This document shows positions 53,015-61,807 of a stretch of DNA of 64,000 nucleotides, piece by piece. The DNA is from Haloplanus litoreus (GTDB taxonomy: Archaea > Halobacteriota > Halobacteria > Halobacteriales > Haloferacaceae), in the NCBI RefSeq assembly GCF_042677945.1, contig NZ_JBHUDN010000008.1; one strand, given 5' to 3'. The position numbers were made by a program, and so were the translations under genes. Under the pieces are notes generated by a model, which was given only the letters and a program-made list of their open reading frames with translations, ran no database searches and was not told the DNA's origin. Within the stretch, counting starts at the first letter, position 1. Each line of letters starts with the position of its first letter.

Positions 53015-54686
53015 TCAGCGCGCCGCGATCACGTCGTCGATGCGGAGGATCATCGTCGCCGCCTCGGCGGCGGACTCGAGGGCCTCCCGCTTCACCGCGG
53101 CGGGGTCGACGATGCCGTGTTCGACGGGGTCGTCGACGGCGCCGTGTTGCCCGCCAGCGATGATGCCCACGCGCTCGCCGGCTTCGTGACGGGCGCGCAG
53201 GTCGACCAGCGCGTCGATGGGATCCATTCCCGCGTTCTCGGCGAGAGTACGCGGGAGGGCGTCCAGCGCCTCGGCGAAGGCCTCGACGGCGAGTTGCTTG
53301 CGGCCCTCGACTCCCGCAGCGGCGGCGCGCACGGCGTCCGCGAGGGCGATTTCGGTCGNNNNNNNNNNNNNNNNNNNNNNNNNNNNNNNNNNNNNCGAAC
53401 GACCAGCCGCGGTCCGACGGTGTCGTGCCGGGCCACAGGCGAAGCGTGGGCGCGTAGACGGTCACGTCGCCGTCGTCGGCGACGGCGCGTTCGAGTTCGT
53501 CGACGACGTGGTCGGTACTGCCGCGCACGAGGAGCGTCGCGGCCGCCGCGGCCGCACCGCCCTCGACGACGACCAGGTCGTCGGTGCCGTACCGCTCGAT
53601 GTCGACGGCGTCGGCGTGGCCCAGGTCGTCGGCGTCGAAATCGGTGAGGGAGCCGAGACGTCGGGCGTCGACCGCGCGAGCGATAGCCCGGGCGTCGCTT
53701 CCGTTCACGTTGGCGAACGCGAGGATCCCTTCGCGGGCGAGGTGGCTCGCGACCCGGTCGTCGATGGCCTCGGTGCAGAACACGACGTCCACGTCGGCGT
53801 CGGCGAGGGCCGTGGCGTAACCGCGGAGTTCGGTCTCCTCGGCCGCCAGGGCGGCGTCGAACTGGTCGGCATTAGTGATGCTGTACTCGGTGTCGACGGA
53901 GCCCTTGCGCACGTCGAGTTTCACGTCGACGACGGCGACGGTGGCATCCTCGACGGAGTGGGGCATGGCGTCGGCGACGGGGTCCGTGTCGACGACGACT
54001 CCCTCGACGAGGCGGGTGGCGCCGGAACTCGCGCCGGTCCGGGGCACGACGTGGATGCGCTCGCGGTCGACGTGGCCGTCGTCGTCGGTGGCGCGTCGGA
54101 CGGCGGCAACGACCCGCTCCGCGAGCACGTCGGCCTCCACGTCGCCGGTGCCCTTGCCGGTCATGCTCGATTCGGCGACCCGCGCCAGCAGGTCGTCGTC
54201 GAGGCCGACGGCGTCGCCGTCGCTCCGAGGGGCCGCCGCTCCCTCGCTCTCGGCCAGCGTCAGTTCGTCGAGGGTAGCGAGGGCGATGCCGACTGCCTCG
54301 TCGTACCCCTCGACGACGACGGTGGGGTGGACGTCACCGTCGAGGAGACTTTCGGCGCGGACGAGGAGTTCACCGGCGAGGACGGCGGCGGTGGTCGTGC
54401 CGTCGCCGACCGACTCTTCCTGTGACTCGGCCACCTCGACGATCATCTTGGCGGCGGGATGTTCGATGTCCATCTCGCCGAGGATGGTCGCACCGTCGTT
54501 CGTGACGACCACGGTACCCGAGGCGTCGACGAGCATCTTGTCCATCCCACGGGGACCGAGCGTGGTCCGTACCGCGTTCGCGACGACCTTGCCCGCGCGG
54601 ATGTTCGACTCCTGGGCGCTTCGGCCCTGCGTTCGCTGCGCGCCTTCGGTGAGAATGTACAGCGGCTGGTGGGTTCGAGCACTCAT
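53015..54686 (-). CDS. Thermosome (group II chaperonin) subunit, interrupted by N gap
   Basis: A chaperonin subunit of roughly 545 residues. The N-terminal part has GPRGMDKMLVD (ATP site), NDGATILGEM and GDGTTTAAVLAGELL; the apical domain follows; the C-terminal part after the gap resumes TEIALADAVRAAAAG and AFAEALDALPRTLAENAG, ending ILRIDDVIAAR. The frame differs on the two sides of the N run at 53359-53395. The 50 or so bases just before the gap do not read as chaperonin, see findings. The C-terminus lacks the Gly/Met-rich tail of some paralogs. The strong TATA region is at 54711-54736. Confidence 0.85.
53359..53395. other. Assembly gap (37 N)
   Basis: Thirty-seven undetermined bases inside the thermosome gene, where the conserved VVPGGGA ATP-domain loop is expected. 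Confidence 0.95.
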
Positions 54687-54710
54687 AGACGAAGGGAGGG
54701 AGGCTTGCAG

Positions 54711-54736
54711 TTCTATATATCACTTTCTATATGTGA
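54711..54736 (-). promoter_or_regulatory. Thermosome promoter with paired TATA-like elements
   Basis: The plus strand reads TTCTATATATCACTTTCTAT followed by ATGTGA. On the minus strand this gives two TATAGAA-type elements 15-16 bases apart, the nearer about 27-30 bases before the ATG at 54686. TCAC and GTGA flank the second as an inverted repeat. This looks like a heat-shock-type archaeal promoter. Confidence 0.55.
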
Positions 54737-54758
54737 TGGAGAGAACACGAACGCGGCG

Positions 54759-55661
54759 TCAGCGCCAGTCGTAGCGGGCGACTGCGCGGTTCGAGCGGTC
54801 GGAGAGCCCGTGGGGGTTCCGTGCGGGTGAGCGGTCCTTGACGCGGGCGACGAATCCGTCGGCAGCCCCGCGGGCGACGCCGCCGAGGACGGCCCGGCCG
54901 GCGGCGAGCCACTCGGTCGGGGCGAGGTCACCGCGGAGCACGTCACGGCCCGCGACGAGGGCGTCGCGGCCGGCACGCCGGGTCGTACTGGCCGCCGCGG
55001 CGGGGCGGACGCCGTAATTTTTCACGAGGCGGTAGGCGAGCGCTCGGAACTCCTCGCCCCGGTCACCGGTCGCGACGCCGCCGTCGGCGGAGTACTCCTG
55101 GCGAACGCCCATGTCGGGACGCCAGGCCACCTCGTAGTCGAGGGCGGCAAGTCGGTGAGCGGCGTCGCGGTCCCCGCCGGTTTCGAGGTACTCGTCGAAC
55201 CCGTCGAGTTCGTCGAGGACCGCCCGCCGGAAGGCCACGTTGCCGCCGTTGAAGTAGGTCACTTCGCGGGAGCCGATGGTTCGGTGTTCCGACTGCTCGG
55301 TGGTCATCCCTCCGCCGAGGGTCCGGTGTGTGGGACCGGTGACGACCGACGCGTCGGTCAGCCCGTCGGTCAAGCCGGCGAGCCACGAGGGCTCGACCAC
55401 GAGGTCGTACCGGAGGAAGGCCACCACGTCGCCGGTGGCGACTTCCAGTCCGGCGTTGCGGGAGACGTTCTCGGTGCGGGTCGACACCTCGACCAACACG
55501 TCCACGTCGTCGCGTTCGCGAAGCATCCCGGTAGTGCCGTCCGTCGACGGCCCGTTGACCACGACCACCTCCGCGTCCGACACCTGGGCGGCGAGCACGT
55601 CGAGTCCCGCCGCGAGGTGGTCCCGGCCGTTGAGTGTCGGTATCACTACCGAGAGGTCCAT
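54759..55661 (-). CDS. GT2-family glycosyltransferase
   Basis: A 300-residue GT-A enzyme beginning LSVVIPTLNGRDHL. The donor site has VVNGPSTDGTTGML, and an RYD at FLRYDLVVEP stands where a DxD metal site is expected, which is unusual. EVTYFNGGNVAFRRAVLDEL and the ETGGDRDAAHRL acceptor segment follow. The C-terminal 90 residues are Ala/Arg-rich helical. It probably adds a sugar to a surface glycan or glycolipid; substrates unknown. Confidence 0.87.
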   Translation of the reverse strand: MDLSVVIPTLNGRDHLAAGLDVLAAQVSDAEVVVVNGPSTDGTTGMLRERDDVDVLVEVSTRTENVSRNAGLEVATGDVVAFLRYDLVVEPSWLAGLTDGLTDASVVTGPTHRTLGGGMTTEQSEHRTIGSREVTYFNGGNVAFRRAVLDELDGFDEYLETGGDRDAAHRLAALDYEVAWRPDMGVRQEYSADGGVATGDRGEEFRALAYRLVKNYGVRPAAAASTTRRAGRDALVAGRDVLRGDLAPTEWLAAGRAVLGGVARGAADGFVARVKDRSPARNPHGLSDRSNRAVARYDWR

Positions 55662-55701
55662 ATCGGATCACACCGACTCCGTCACCATAACGATTCCCAC
55701 A

Positions 55702-56406
55702 TTATACGTGCGCGTTCCAGTACGAGACGGAAGCGAGGTGGGTGCCGAGAGGCGTATCGCCGACGGCCGTGTCGACGCTCCGGAAGGCGCCGGCGAGTCG
55801 GTTGGGGATCTTTCGGTAGAACCCGTACGGAAGGACGAAGTCGTGGCTGGCGTCGGCGAGTGTCAGCCCCGCCCCGTCGATGAGGCGTTCGACCTCCTCG
55901 CGCCCGTAGAGACGCGAGCCCATCGGGAGCAGCCAGTTGTAGAGGACTCGCGTGCTGCGGTCGTTGAACGTATCGAAGAACACCTGCCCTTTCGAGACGC
56001 GGCACATCTCCGCGAGGAACTTCGCAGGCGTGTCCGCCAAGTGGAAAAACCGCATCGCGAACACGGTGTCGAAGTGGTCGTCCGGGAAGGGGAGTCGCGC
56101 CGCGTCCCCGCGGAGGAACTCGATGTGGTCGGCCACGCCGGCGGCCCGGGCCTTCTCTCGCCCCTGGGTCATCATCGCCGAGGAGATGTCCAGACCGACG
56201 ATGTCCGCGCCGCGTTCGGCCAGCATGACGGTGAATCGCCCCGTCCCGCAGGCGATCTCGAGGACCTTCCGATCCTCTAGGGGGTTCAGCGCTTCGAGGA
56301 CGGCCCGCTTTTCGCGGCGGTCGATCAGTCGCCCACCGCGTGAGAATCGCTTGGCGTCGTACTCCTGGGCGACTTCGTCCGTCTGATACCACTCCTCTCC
56401 TTTCAC
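55702..56406 (-). CDS. Class I SAM-dependent methyltransferase
   Basis: A 234-residue methyltransferase. Motif I VLEIACGTGRFT is at 48-59, the acidic loop IVGLDISSAMM follows, and LPFPDDHFDTVFAMRFFHL is motif IV. The pattern is that of UbiE/COQ5-like small-molecule methyltransferases. The start is GTG at 56404-56406, 25-30 bases after a TTTTAATC core (minus strand). The acceptor is unknown. Confidence 0.87.
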   Translation of the reverse strand: MKGEEWYQTDEVAQEYDAKRFSRGGRLIDRREKRAVLEALNPLEDRKVLEIACGTGRFTVMLAERGADIVGLDISSAMMTQGREKARAAGVADHIEFLRGDAARLPFPDDHFDTVFAMRFFHLADTPAKFLAEMCRVSKGQVFFDTFNDRSTRVLYNWLLPMGSRLYGREEVERLIDGAGLTLADASHDFVLPYGFYRKIPNRLAGAFRSVDTAVGDTPLGTHLASVSYWNAHV

Positions 56407-56565
56407 GTTCCGCGTCTCTCGGGCCGAAGATTAAAATCGTACTGGATGCCGCTTCGGGAGGATCGGGCATCCGCCCCTCGTTGTGATTAATGACATATAA
56501 GGTATCTCCGGTGTATGCACTCATATAGAGACAACCTTTACCACTACCGACCGGAACGTAGCCGT
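56407..56565. promoter_or_regulatory. Divergent promoter region
   Basis: This 159-base gap serves a methyltransferase on the left and a small regulator on the right. TTTTAATC (minus, about 56430-56437) is placed for the methyltransferase. The right half holds three AT-rich cores: ACATATAAGG near 56492, TCATATAGAG near 56521 and CCTTTACC near 56535. The last is about 27 bases before the regulator ATG. The spare cores may be operator sites. Confidence 0.5.
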
Positions 56566-56838
56566 ATGAGCACCACAGCGGCCGACGCCGTCGGCGACGA
56601 CCGACTCACCACCACCGAATACCGCGAGCGACTGCGCGAACTCCCCCCGAGTGCGAAACTGGTTGCCAAGGTGCTAGAGGGCGAGTCGCCGCTCTCGCAG
56701 GGGCAACTCGCCGAGGAGTCGCTGCTCCCCGACCGGACGGTTCGCTACGCACTAAACCGTCTGGAGGAGTCGGATATCGTCGGGTCCCGCTACAGTTTCA
56801 AGGACGCCCGAAAGCAGGTCTACTTCCTGCGGACGTAG
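56566..56838 (+). CDS. MarR-like winged-helix regulator
   Basis: A 90-residue DNA-binding protein. The helix-turn-helix is GQLAEESLLPDRTVRYALNR (about 45-64), followed by a short wing (RYSFKDARKQVYFLRT). It resembles the small TrmB/MarR-like regulators common in haloarchaea. The ATG at 56566 was chosen; an in-frame ATG at 56515 would add 17 aromatic-rich residues and lies too near a TATA-like core. It probably regulates itself or the divergent methyltransferase. Confidence 0.82.
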   Translation: MSTTAADAVGDDRLTTTEYRERLRELPPSAKLVAKVLEGESPLSQGQLAEESLLPDRTVRYALNRLEESDIVGSRYSFKDARKQVYFLRT

Positions 56839-57249
56839 CTACTCCGCCTCGTTTCTCGACCCGGCACACCACGGACAGAAGGATAGCTCCGGGTCGAGAT
56901 CCCGTCCACACGACGGACACGAGACGGTCGGGTCCTCGGGATCGGTGCGCATCGTCCCCGCACCGCCCCCGTCACCGCGCCGGGCGACGTAGTACGCGTC
57001 GACCGTGTTCAGCGCGAGCAACACCACGACCGGGACGGTTACCTGAAGTGGGAGCGTCGCGAGCGTCGCCGTCTCGGGGTTCGCGAACGAGCCGACGAGG
57101 ACCAGTCCCGCCCCGAGGACGAGCGAGAACCACGCGAACGCACGCCCCCACTCGCGGAGGTAAGCGTGGCCGGCGCCGCCGATTCCGATCACGGCACCGG
57201 CGAGACTGACGACTGCTGCGACGACCGCCCGTCGTTCCGTATCGACCAT
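56839..57249 (-). CDS. Membrane protein with C-terminal zinc ribbon
   Basis: A 136-residue protein. About three hydrophobic helices span residues 8-90 (AVVAAVVSLAGAVIGIGGAG at the start), then a Gly-rich linker leads to a zinc ribbon with CPSC and CPWC knuckles near the C-terminus. The family is common in haloarchaea and of unknown role. The ribbon would face the cytoplasm. Its stop abuts that of the convergent regulator. Confidence 0.78.
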   Translation of the reverse strand: MVDTERRAVVAAVVSLAGAVIGIGGAGHAYLREWGRAFAWFSLVLGAGLVLVGSFANPETATLATLPLQVTVPVVVLLALNTVDAYYVARRGDGGGAGTMRTDPEDPTVSCPSCGRDLDPELSFCPWCAGSRNEAE

Positions 57250-57297
57250 CCTCCGCCGAACTCCGCACGCCACGCGCTTATACCCTCGGTCGGCCGC

Positions 57298-57995
57298 TCA
57301 GCGCCCGCCGAGTCGCTCGACCAGCGTCGCGAGCGTCGCCAGATCGTACTGTCCGGGCGCCGTCGCCTCGCCGGGATCGACCGGCGCGTACCCGATCTTC
57401 GACCCGTAGAGCGGCGCGACCGCCCGGGTGTGGCGGGCGCGCNNNNNNNNCGGCCGGCCTCGCCCATCGCCATCGTCGCCACCCGGTCGCCGCGGGCCGT
57501 CGCCGTGTGCGTCGCGGACAGGACCGCCAGCGCGTCGCCCGGGTCCGTCGCCGTCACTGCCGCCTTGCCCACGTCGCCGTGGTCGGCCGCCGCGGCGAGC
57601 AGATCGTCGAGGCGTGATTCCGGGGGCGTCCCCTCGAAGTCGTGGAGCGACGCGACGACGCGGACACCCCGGTCGCGGGCCGCCGACGCCAACGTCGCCC
57701 CCGGCGAGTCGCGCAGACTCGATAGCTCCACGTCGATAGCTTCGACCGCGTCGTGGGCGCTCGCCGCCTCCAGTACGTCGAGGCGCTCCCGCTCCGTCCC
57801 CTCGGCCTCGCCACCCTCCGTCGGATCGCGGTTCGTCGCGAGGATCGGCAGGTCGCCGTCGTAGTCGTCCAGTGCGGCCAGCGGATCGGCCGCGAGGTCC
57901 ATCCGGAACTCCACGGCGTCGGCGTGCGGGCGGGCGGCCGGTTCGTCCGAGAGGTCGGCTGTCGCCGCCGCGAGTACGAGCGAGTCGAACTCCAT
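57298..57995 (-). CDS. aroD: 3-dehydroquinate dehydratase type I, interrupted by N gap
   Basis: A class I enzyme converting 3-dehydroquinate to 3-dehydroshikimate. Glu29 and Arg31 in VEFRMDL, catalytic His118 in ASLHDFEGTP and Schiff-base Lys144 in VGKAAVTATD are all visible. The C-terminus after the gap reads RHTRAVAPLYGSKIGYAPV and ends TLVERLGGR. The frames before and after 57443-57450 differ. GEAGR ends one side and ARHTR begins the other, so the family sequence GEAGRHTR suggests overlap of contig ends and an intact gene. It is three bases from the methyltransferase stop upstream. Confidence 0.87.
57443..57450. other. Assembly gap (8 N)
   Basis: Eight undetermined bases inside aroD, in very GC-rich sequence. 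Confidence 0.95.
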
Positions 57996-57998
57996 ATC

Positions 57999-59063
57999 TC
58001 ACCCACCGTCGTCCGCGGTAAAGACGTTCCCGTCGATCGGATCGTGGTCGACGACGTACCGCCGGCCCCCCTCGGTCGCCCGCGTCGTCACGTCGTCGAC
58101 GGCGTAGAGGCGGATCCGTCGCTCCCGCTTCGTCACGACGCGGAAGTCGTAGTGGTCGGCCTCGTAGCCGCCGTCGCGGTCGGCCATCGCCGCCCGGTGG
58201 CGGGCCAGTCGGTCCCGGACACGGCGGCGTGACGCCGTGGGCAGGTCGGTCGTCCGGTCGTCCAGTGTGACGAACAGGTCGCCGTCGAGGTCGTAGCCCA
58301 GCGAGTCACGGGCGGCGAGCATGGCCGCGAGCGTCGTCGTCCCCGTCCCGGCGAAGGGGTCGAGGACCCGGTCACCCTGCACCGAGAACATCCTGATCAG
58401 TCGGAGCGGAATCTCGACCGGGAAGGCCGCCGAGCGGTCGCGGCGCTCCTCGCTCCCGCCCAACGCCTGTGCCTCCCCCCGAACCTCCCACAGATCGGAG
58501 AACCACTCGTTGCGCTCCTCCCAGAAGAATGCGCTCTCGTACCGGCGGTCGTCGCCCGGCGGGAACGAGCGTGTCCCACCCTTCCGGAAGAGGAGGATGT
58601 ACTCGTGTTCGAGGGTGACGTACGCGTTCGGCGGGAGCGTTCCCGACCCCATGAACTTGGTGAGGCTGTTCGTCGGCTTCCGCCAGAGCACGTCGGGGAG
58701 CGGCGTCAGCCCCCTGTCCCGAACGGCGTCGACGATGCGGGCGTGGTTCGGGAACTGCTGGAACCGCCCGCCGATGGATCGGGTGGCGTCGCCGACGTTG
58801 ATGCAAGCGATCCCCCCCGGTTCGAGTACGCGCTCGATTTCGTCCCAGACGGCGTCCAACTGAGCGTGCATGAGTTCGAAGGCGGCGTCGCCGTCGCCCG
58901 CGTCCAGAGCCGCGCGGACGTCCGGGTCCCGACTCGCGAACAGGTCGTCCCAGAGGTCGATCATGGGATACGGGGGCGACGTGACGACGAGGGGAACCGA
59001 CTCGTCGGCGACGCCGTCCATCGCGGCCGCGTCGCCGACGTGGAGCGCGTGCGTGGTCCGCAT
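57999..59063 (-). CDS. zim: CTAG-type DNA N4-cytosine methyltransferase
   Basis: A 354-residue beta-class DNA methyltransferase: motif IV TSPPYPM at 28-34, a target-recognition region in the middle (KPTNSLTKFMGSGTLPPNAY), then the SAM motif DPFAGTGTT at about 235-243. SPPY is the form used by N4-cytosine enzymes. It closely resembles haloarchaeal Zim, which modifies CTAG; no restriction enzyme is encoded nearby, so it is an orphan. The ATG at 59061-59063 follows a C-rich leader. It is upstream of aroD with three bases between. Confidence 0.85.
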   Translation of the reverse strand: MRTTHALHVGDAAAMDGVADESVPLVVTSPPYPMIDLWDDLFASRDPDVRAALDAGDGDAAFELMHAQLDAVWDEIERVLEPGGIACINVGDATRSIGGRFQQFPNHARIVDAVRDRGLTPLPDVLWRKPTNSLTKFMGSGTLPPNAYVTLEHEYILLFRKGGTRSFPPGDDRRYESAFFWEERNEWFSDLWEVRGEAQALGGSEERRDRSAAFPVEIPLRLIRMFSVQGDRVLDPFAGTGTTTLAAMLAARDSLGYDLDGDLFVTLDDRTTDLPTASRRRVRDRLARHRAAMADRDGGYEADHYDFRVVTKRERRIRLYAVDDVTTRATEGGRRYVVDHDPIDGNVFTADDGG

Positions 59064-59157
59064 CACACCCACTTCCCCACCCGGCGCAAGTATCGGTGTC
59101 GGTTGCGGCGTCCGCCGTGGCGGGACGTTCATAGGCACCCGTCCCCTGGCTTCGTCC

Positions 59158-59889
59158 GTGCCCCCACGCCGCATCGTCTCGCTCGCCCCGGCCGCCACCG
59201 CGACGCTCCGCGAACTCGGGGTCGCCGACCGACTCGTCGGCGTCACGAGCCACTGTCGGGCGGAACTGGACGACGTCGACGCGGCGGTCCTCGGCGGGTG
59301 GCTGAACCCCGACCTCGACCGTCTCGAATCGCTCGAACCGGACCTCGTCTGTACCGGCGACGCGTTGCAGGCCACGGTGTGCGACGGTATCCGTGACCGC
59401 GGCCTCGACGTTCACCACTCGACCGCCACGACGCTCGACGGCGCCATCGAGGGTTTCGTCGCCCTCGGGCGGGCCGTCGGTCGCCCCGAGGCGGGAGCGG
59501 ACCTGGCCGCCCGGAGTCGCGAGCGACTGGCCCGACTCCGCGACCGGGCGCCGTCCTCGCGGCCGACCGTCTACTGCGAGGAGTGGGCCGACCCCCCGAT
59601 GGCCGCCGGCAACTGGGTGCCCGAGGTGGTCGCCGCGGCCGGCGGTCGCTACCCCTTCGTCGACCCGGGAGAGCGCTCCCGACGGATCACCCGCGAAGAA
59701 GTGGAAGCGGCCGACCCGGATCACGCGGTGCTCCACCTCTGTGGACGAGGTGACGACGTCGACCCCGCGATCATCACCGACCGGGACTGGGCCGTCGACC
59801 CGGCGGTCCACGTAGTCGACGACGCCCTGTTGAACCAGCCGAGTCCGAACCTGATCGACGGCGCCGAACGGCTGGCCAACCTGTTTTAG
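59158..59889 (+). CDS. BtuF-like metal-chelate/cobalamin-binding protein without signal peptide
   Basis: A 243-residue helical-backbone receptor of the BtuF/FepB type: RIVSLAPAATATLRELGVAD at the start and LGGWLNPDLDRLESLEPDLV typical of the first lobe, with EVVAAAGGRYPF in the second. It starts with GTG and has no signal peptide or lipobox, so it should stay in the cytoplasm, unlike transport receptors. No ABC genes are next to it. It may bind cobalamin inside the cell. Confidence 0.82.
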   Translation: MPPRRIVSLAPAATATLRELGVADRLVGVTSHCRAELDDVDAAVLGGWLNPDLDRLESLEPDLVCTGDALQATVCDGIRDRGLDVHHSTATTLDGAIEGFVALGRAVGRPEAGADLAARSRERLARLRDRAPSSRPTVYCEEWADPPMAAGNWVPEVVAAAGGRYPFVDPGERSRRITREEVEAADPDHAVLHLCGRGDDVDPAIITDRDWAVDPAVHVVDDALLNQPSPNLIDGAERLANLF

Positions 59890-61724
59890 TCCACCGTCTC
59901 GGCGTCGTGGTCGGCGTCGGCCGCTCCCGTCTCGTCGACGGCCGCCGTCAGGGAGACGTTGAGCGCGAGCATCGAGACGACGCCGCCGGCGACGGTGACG
60001 AGGTTCTTCACGGCGTGGTCGAGGACGGCCGCACCGAAGGCGGTTGCGCCGGTGACTGGCGTCAGTCCCGCGACGAGGAGGGTGAACGCCGCCTCGTAGA
60101 GACCGATCCCGCCCGGCGAGAGAGGGAGCACCTTCGCGAGGTTGCCGACGCTCACCGCGAAGAAGCCGACGGCGACGAGCGTCGGCGTCGTCAGCGCCAC
60201 GTCGAAGGCGGCGAGGACGAGAATCGCCGTCACCACGTCGAGCGCCCAGATGACGAGGCTGCTCGCGCCGATGCGGCCGAAGGCGGCCCGGTCGGCCGCG
60301 ACGGCCTGTACGTCGCCCACGAACGACTCGAGGACGCCGGCCACGTAGTCGGCGTAGGAGTCGGAACTGACGCCGGTGACGAGCCGACGGATCAGGTTCC
60401 CCTCCCGCCGGGCGGAGACGACGATGGCCGCGACGGCCAGGACGGCCGCGGTCGCGACGCCCGCCGCCACCGTCAACGCGACCCGTGCGCTCCGGGGGTC
60501 GACCCCGGGGACGCCGCCCGAGAGCGTCGAAATCACCGCGTCCGTCGACCCCGTGAGGACGTAGCCGACGAGGACGGTGCCACCCAGAACCGTGATCGTC
60601 AACAGGTCGAACACCCGCTCGACCGCCAGCGAGGCGAAGCCGGTCGGATACGGGATCCCTCGCCGGGCCTTCATCACGTATGCGCGCACGCCGTCGCCCG
60701 CGCGGGCCGGGAAGACCAGGTTGCCGGTCTGGCTGATGAACACCGCGCCGGTCAGGAAGCCGAGTCGCTCGCGGTAGCCGAGTTCGGCGAGGATGTCCCG
60801 GTAGCGACTCCCCCGGAGCGGCCACGAGAGGAGGTAGACGGCGCCCGCGAGGCCGACCAGTCGGAGGTCCGCGCCCTCCAGTTCCGTCAGGACGGCCTGC
60901 GGGTCGAGATACAGCGTCATCAGGGCGAGTGCGAGGACCGTCAGGAGCGCCCCCGCGCCGACGCTCACACGCCGGGTGATTCGGGGACTCACCGACACCT
61001 GCCACCAGAGTCGGAGGATCTGACTCCCCATCCCGAACACGTCACGGACCAGATCCACCTTGGTGTCGCCTTTCGGCTCCCACTCGACGGGGAACTCCGC
61101 CACCTCCAGTCCCGCCCGCTGGGCGCGGACCAGCAGTTCCGTGTCCCAGAACCAGTGTTCGTCTTCCACGTCTCCGTGGAGGCGTTCGAAGGCGTCGCGG
61201 CTCAGCGCCTTGAACCCACACTGGTGGTCGCGGAGCGGGGACCGAAGGAAGAGCCGGACGAGCCCGTTGTAGACGCGGGAGGGGACGCCCCGCTTCGCCG
61301 GACGGTCGGCGATCTGTCCGGGCATCCACCGCGACCCGGTCGCCACGTCCGCCTCGCCGGAGCGGACCCGCTCGACCAGTTCTTCGAGGTGGCTCATGTC
61401 CGTCGCGAGGTCGGTGTCGAAGTAGACGAGGGTGTCGCCGGCGGCCGCCGAGAAGGCGCGTTCGAGCGCGCCGCCGCGTCCCAGCCGGTCGTCGCTGTGG
61501 ACGTGGCGGATGCGGGGGTCCGCGTCGGCGAGTCGGTCCGCGATGTCCGGCGTGCGGTCGTCGCAGCCGTCCTCGGCGACGAGAACCTCGAAGGCGCCCG
61601 CCGGGAGGAAGGCGCCGAGCGTCGAGAGCGTCGTCTCCACCGTCGCCTCGATGGTCCGCTCCTCGTTGTAGGCGGGGAGGACGACGCTGACCTCGACGCC
61701 GACCCGGTCGCCGGAACGATCCAT
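59886..61724 (-). CDS. GT2 glycosyltransferase fused to flippase-like membrane domain (AglD-like)
   Basis: A 612-residue fusion. Residues 1-245 form a GT2 domain (SVVLPAYNEERTIEATVETT, DTDLATDMSHL with the metal site, and DHQCGFKALSRDAF). Residues 265-595 form about eight helices of the lysylphosphatidylglycerol/UPF0104 flippase-like family, with the repeats LPLSPGGIGLYEAAF. The layout is that of Haloferax AglD, which charges dolichol phosphate with the final sugar of the S-layer N-glycan. The same role is likely here. Convergent with the cobalamin-binding-like gene by a 4-base overlap. Confidence 0.87.
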   Translation of the reverse strand: MDRSGDRVGVEVSVVLPAYNEERTIEATVETTLSTLGAFLPAGAFEVLVAEDGCDDRTPDIADRLADADPRIRHVHSDDRLGRGGALERAFSAAAGDTLVYFDTDLATDMSHLEELVERVRSGEADVATGSRWMPGQIADRPAKRGVPSRVYNGLVRLFLRSPLRDHQCGFKALSRDAFERLHGDVEDEHWFWDTELLVRAQRAGLEVAEFPVEWEPKGDTKVDLVRDVFGMGSQILRLWWQVSVSPRITRRVSVGAGALLTVLALALMTLYLDPQAVLTELEGADLRLVGLAGAVYLLSWPLRGSRYRDILAELGYRERLGFLTGAVFISQTGNLVFPARAGDGVRAYVMKARRGIPYPTGFASLAVERVFDLLTITVLGGTVLVGYVLTGSTDAVISTLSGGVPGVDPRSARVALTVAAGVATAAVLAVAAIVVSARREGNLIRRLVTGVSSDSYADYVAGVLESFVGDVQAVAADRAAFGRIGASSLVIWALDVVTAILVLAAFDVALTTPTLVAVGFFAVSVGNLAKVLPLSPGGIGLYEAAFTLLVAGLTPVTGATAFGAAVLDHAVKNLVTVAGGVVSMLALNVSLTAAVDETGAADADHDAETVD

Positions 61725-61807
61725 TTGCCGGGGATGGTCGGGCCGTGCTCAAGAACTTTCTGTCTCGTCGGCCTCGGCTTTTTGCCCCCGTAGGCGCGAC
61801 AACACGC

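Noticed and set aside
59907..61793. A 628-codon open frame on the plus strand
   Set aside because: Antisense to the AglD-like fusion gene; composition is Arg/Asp/His-rich with no domain.
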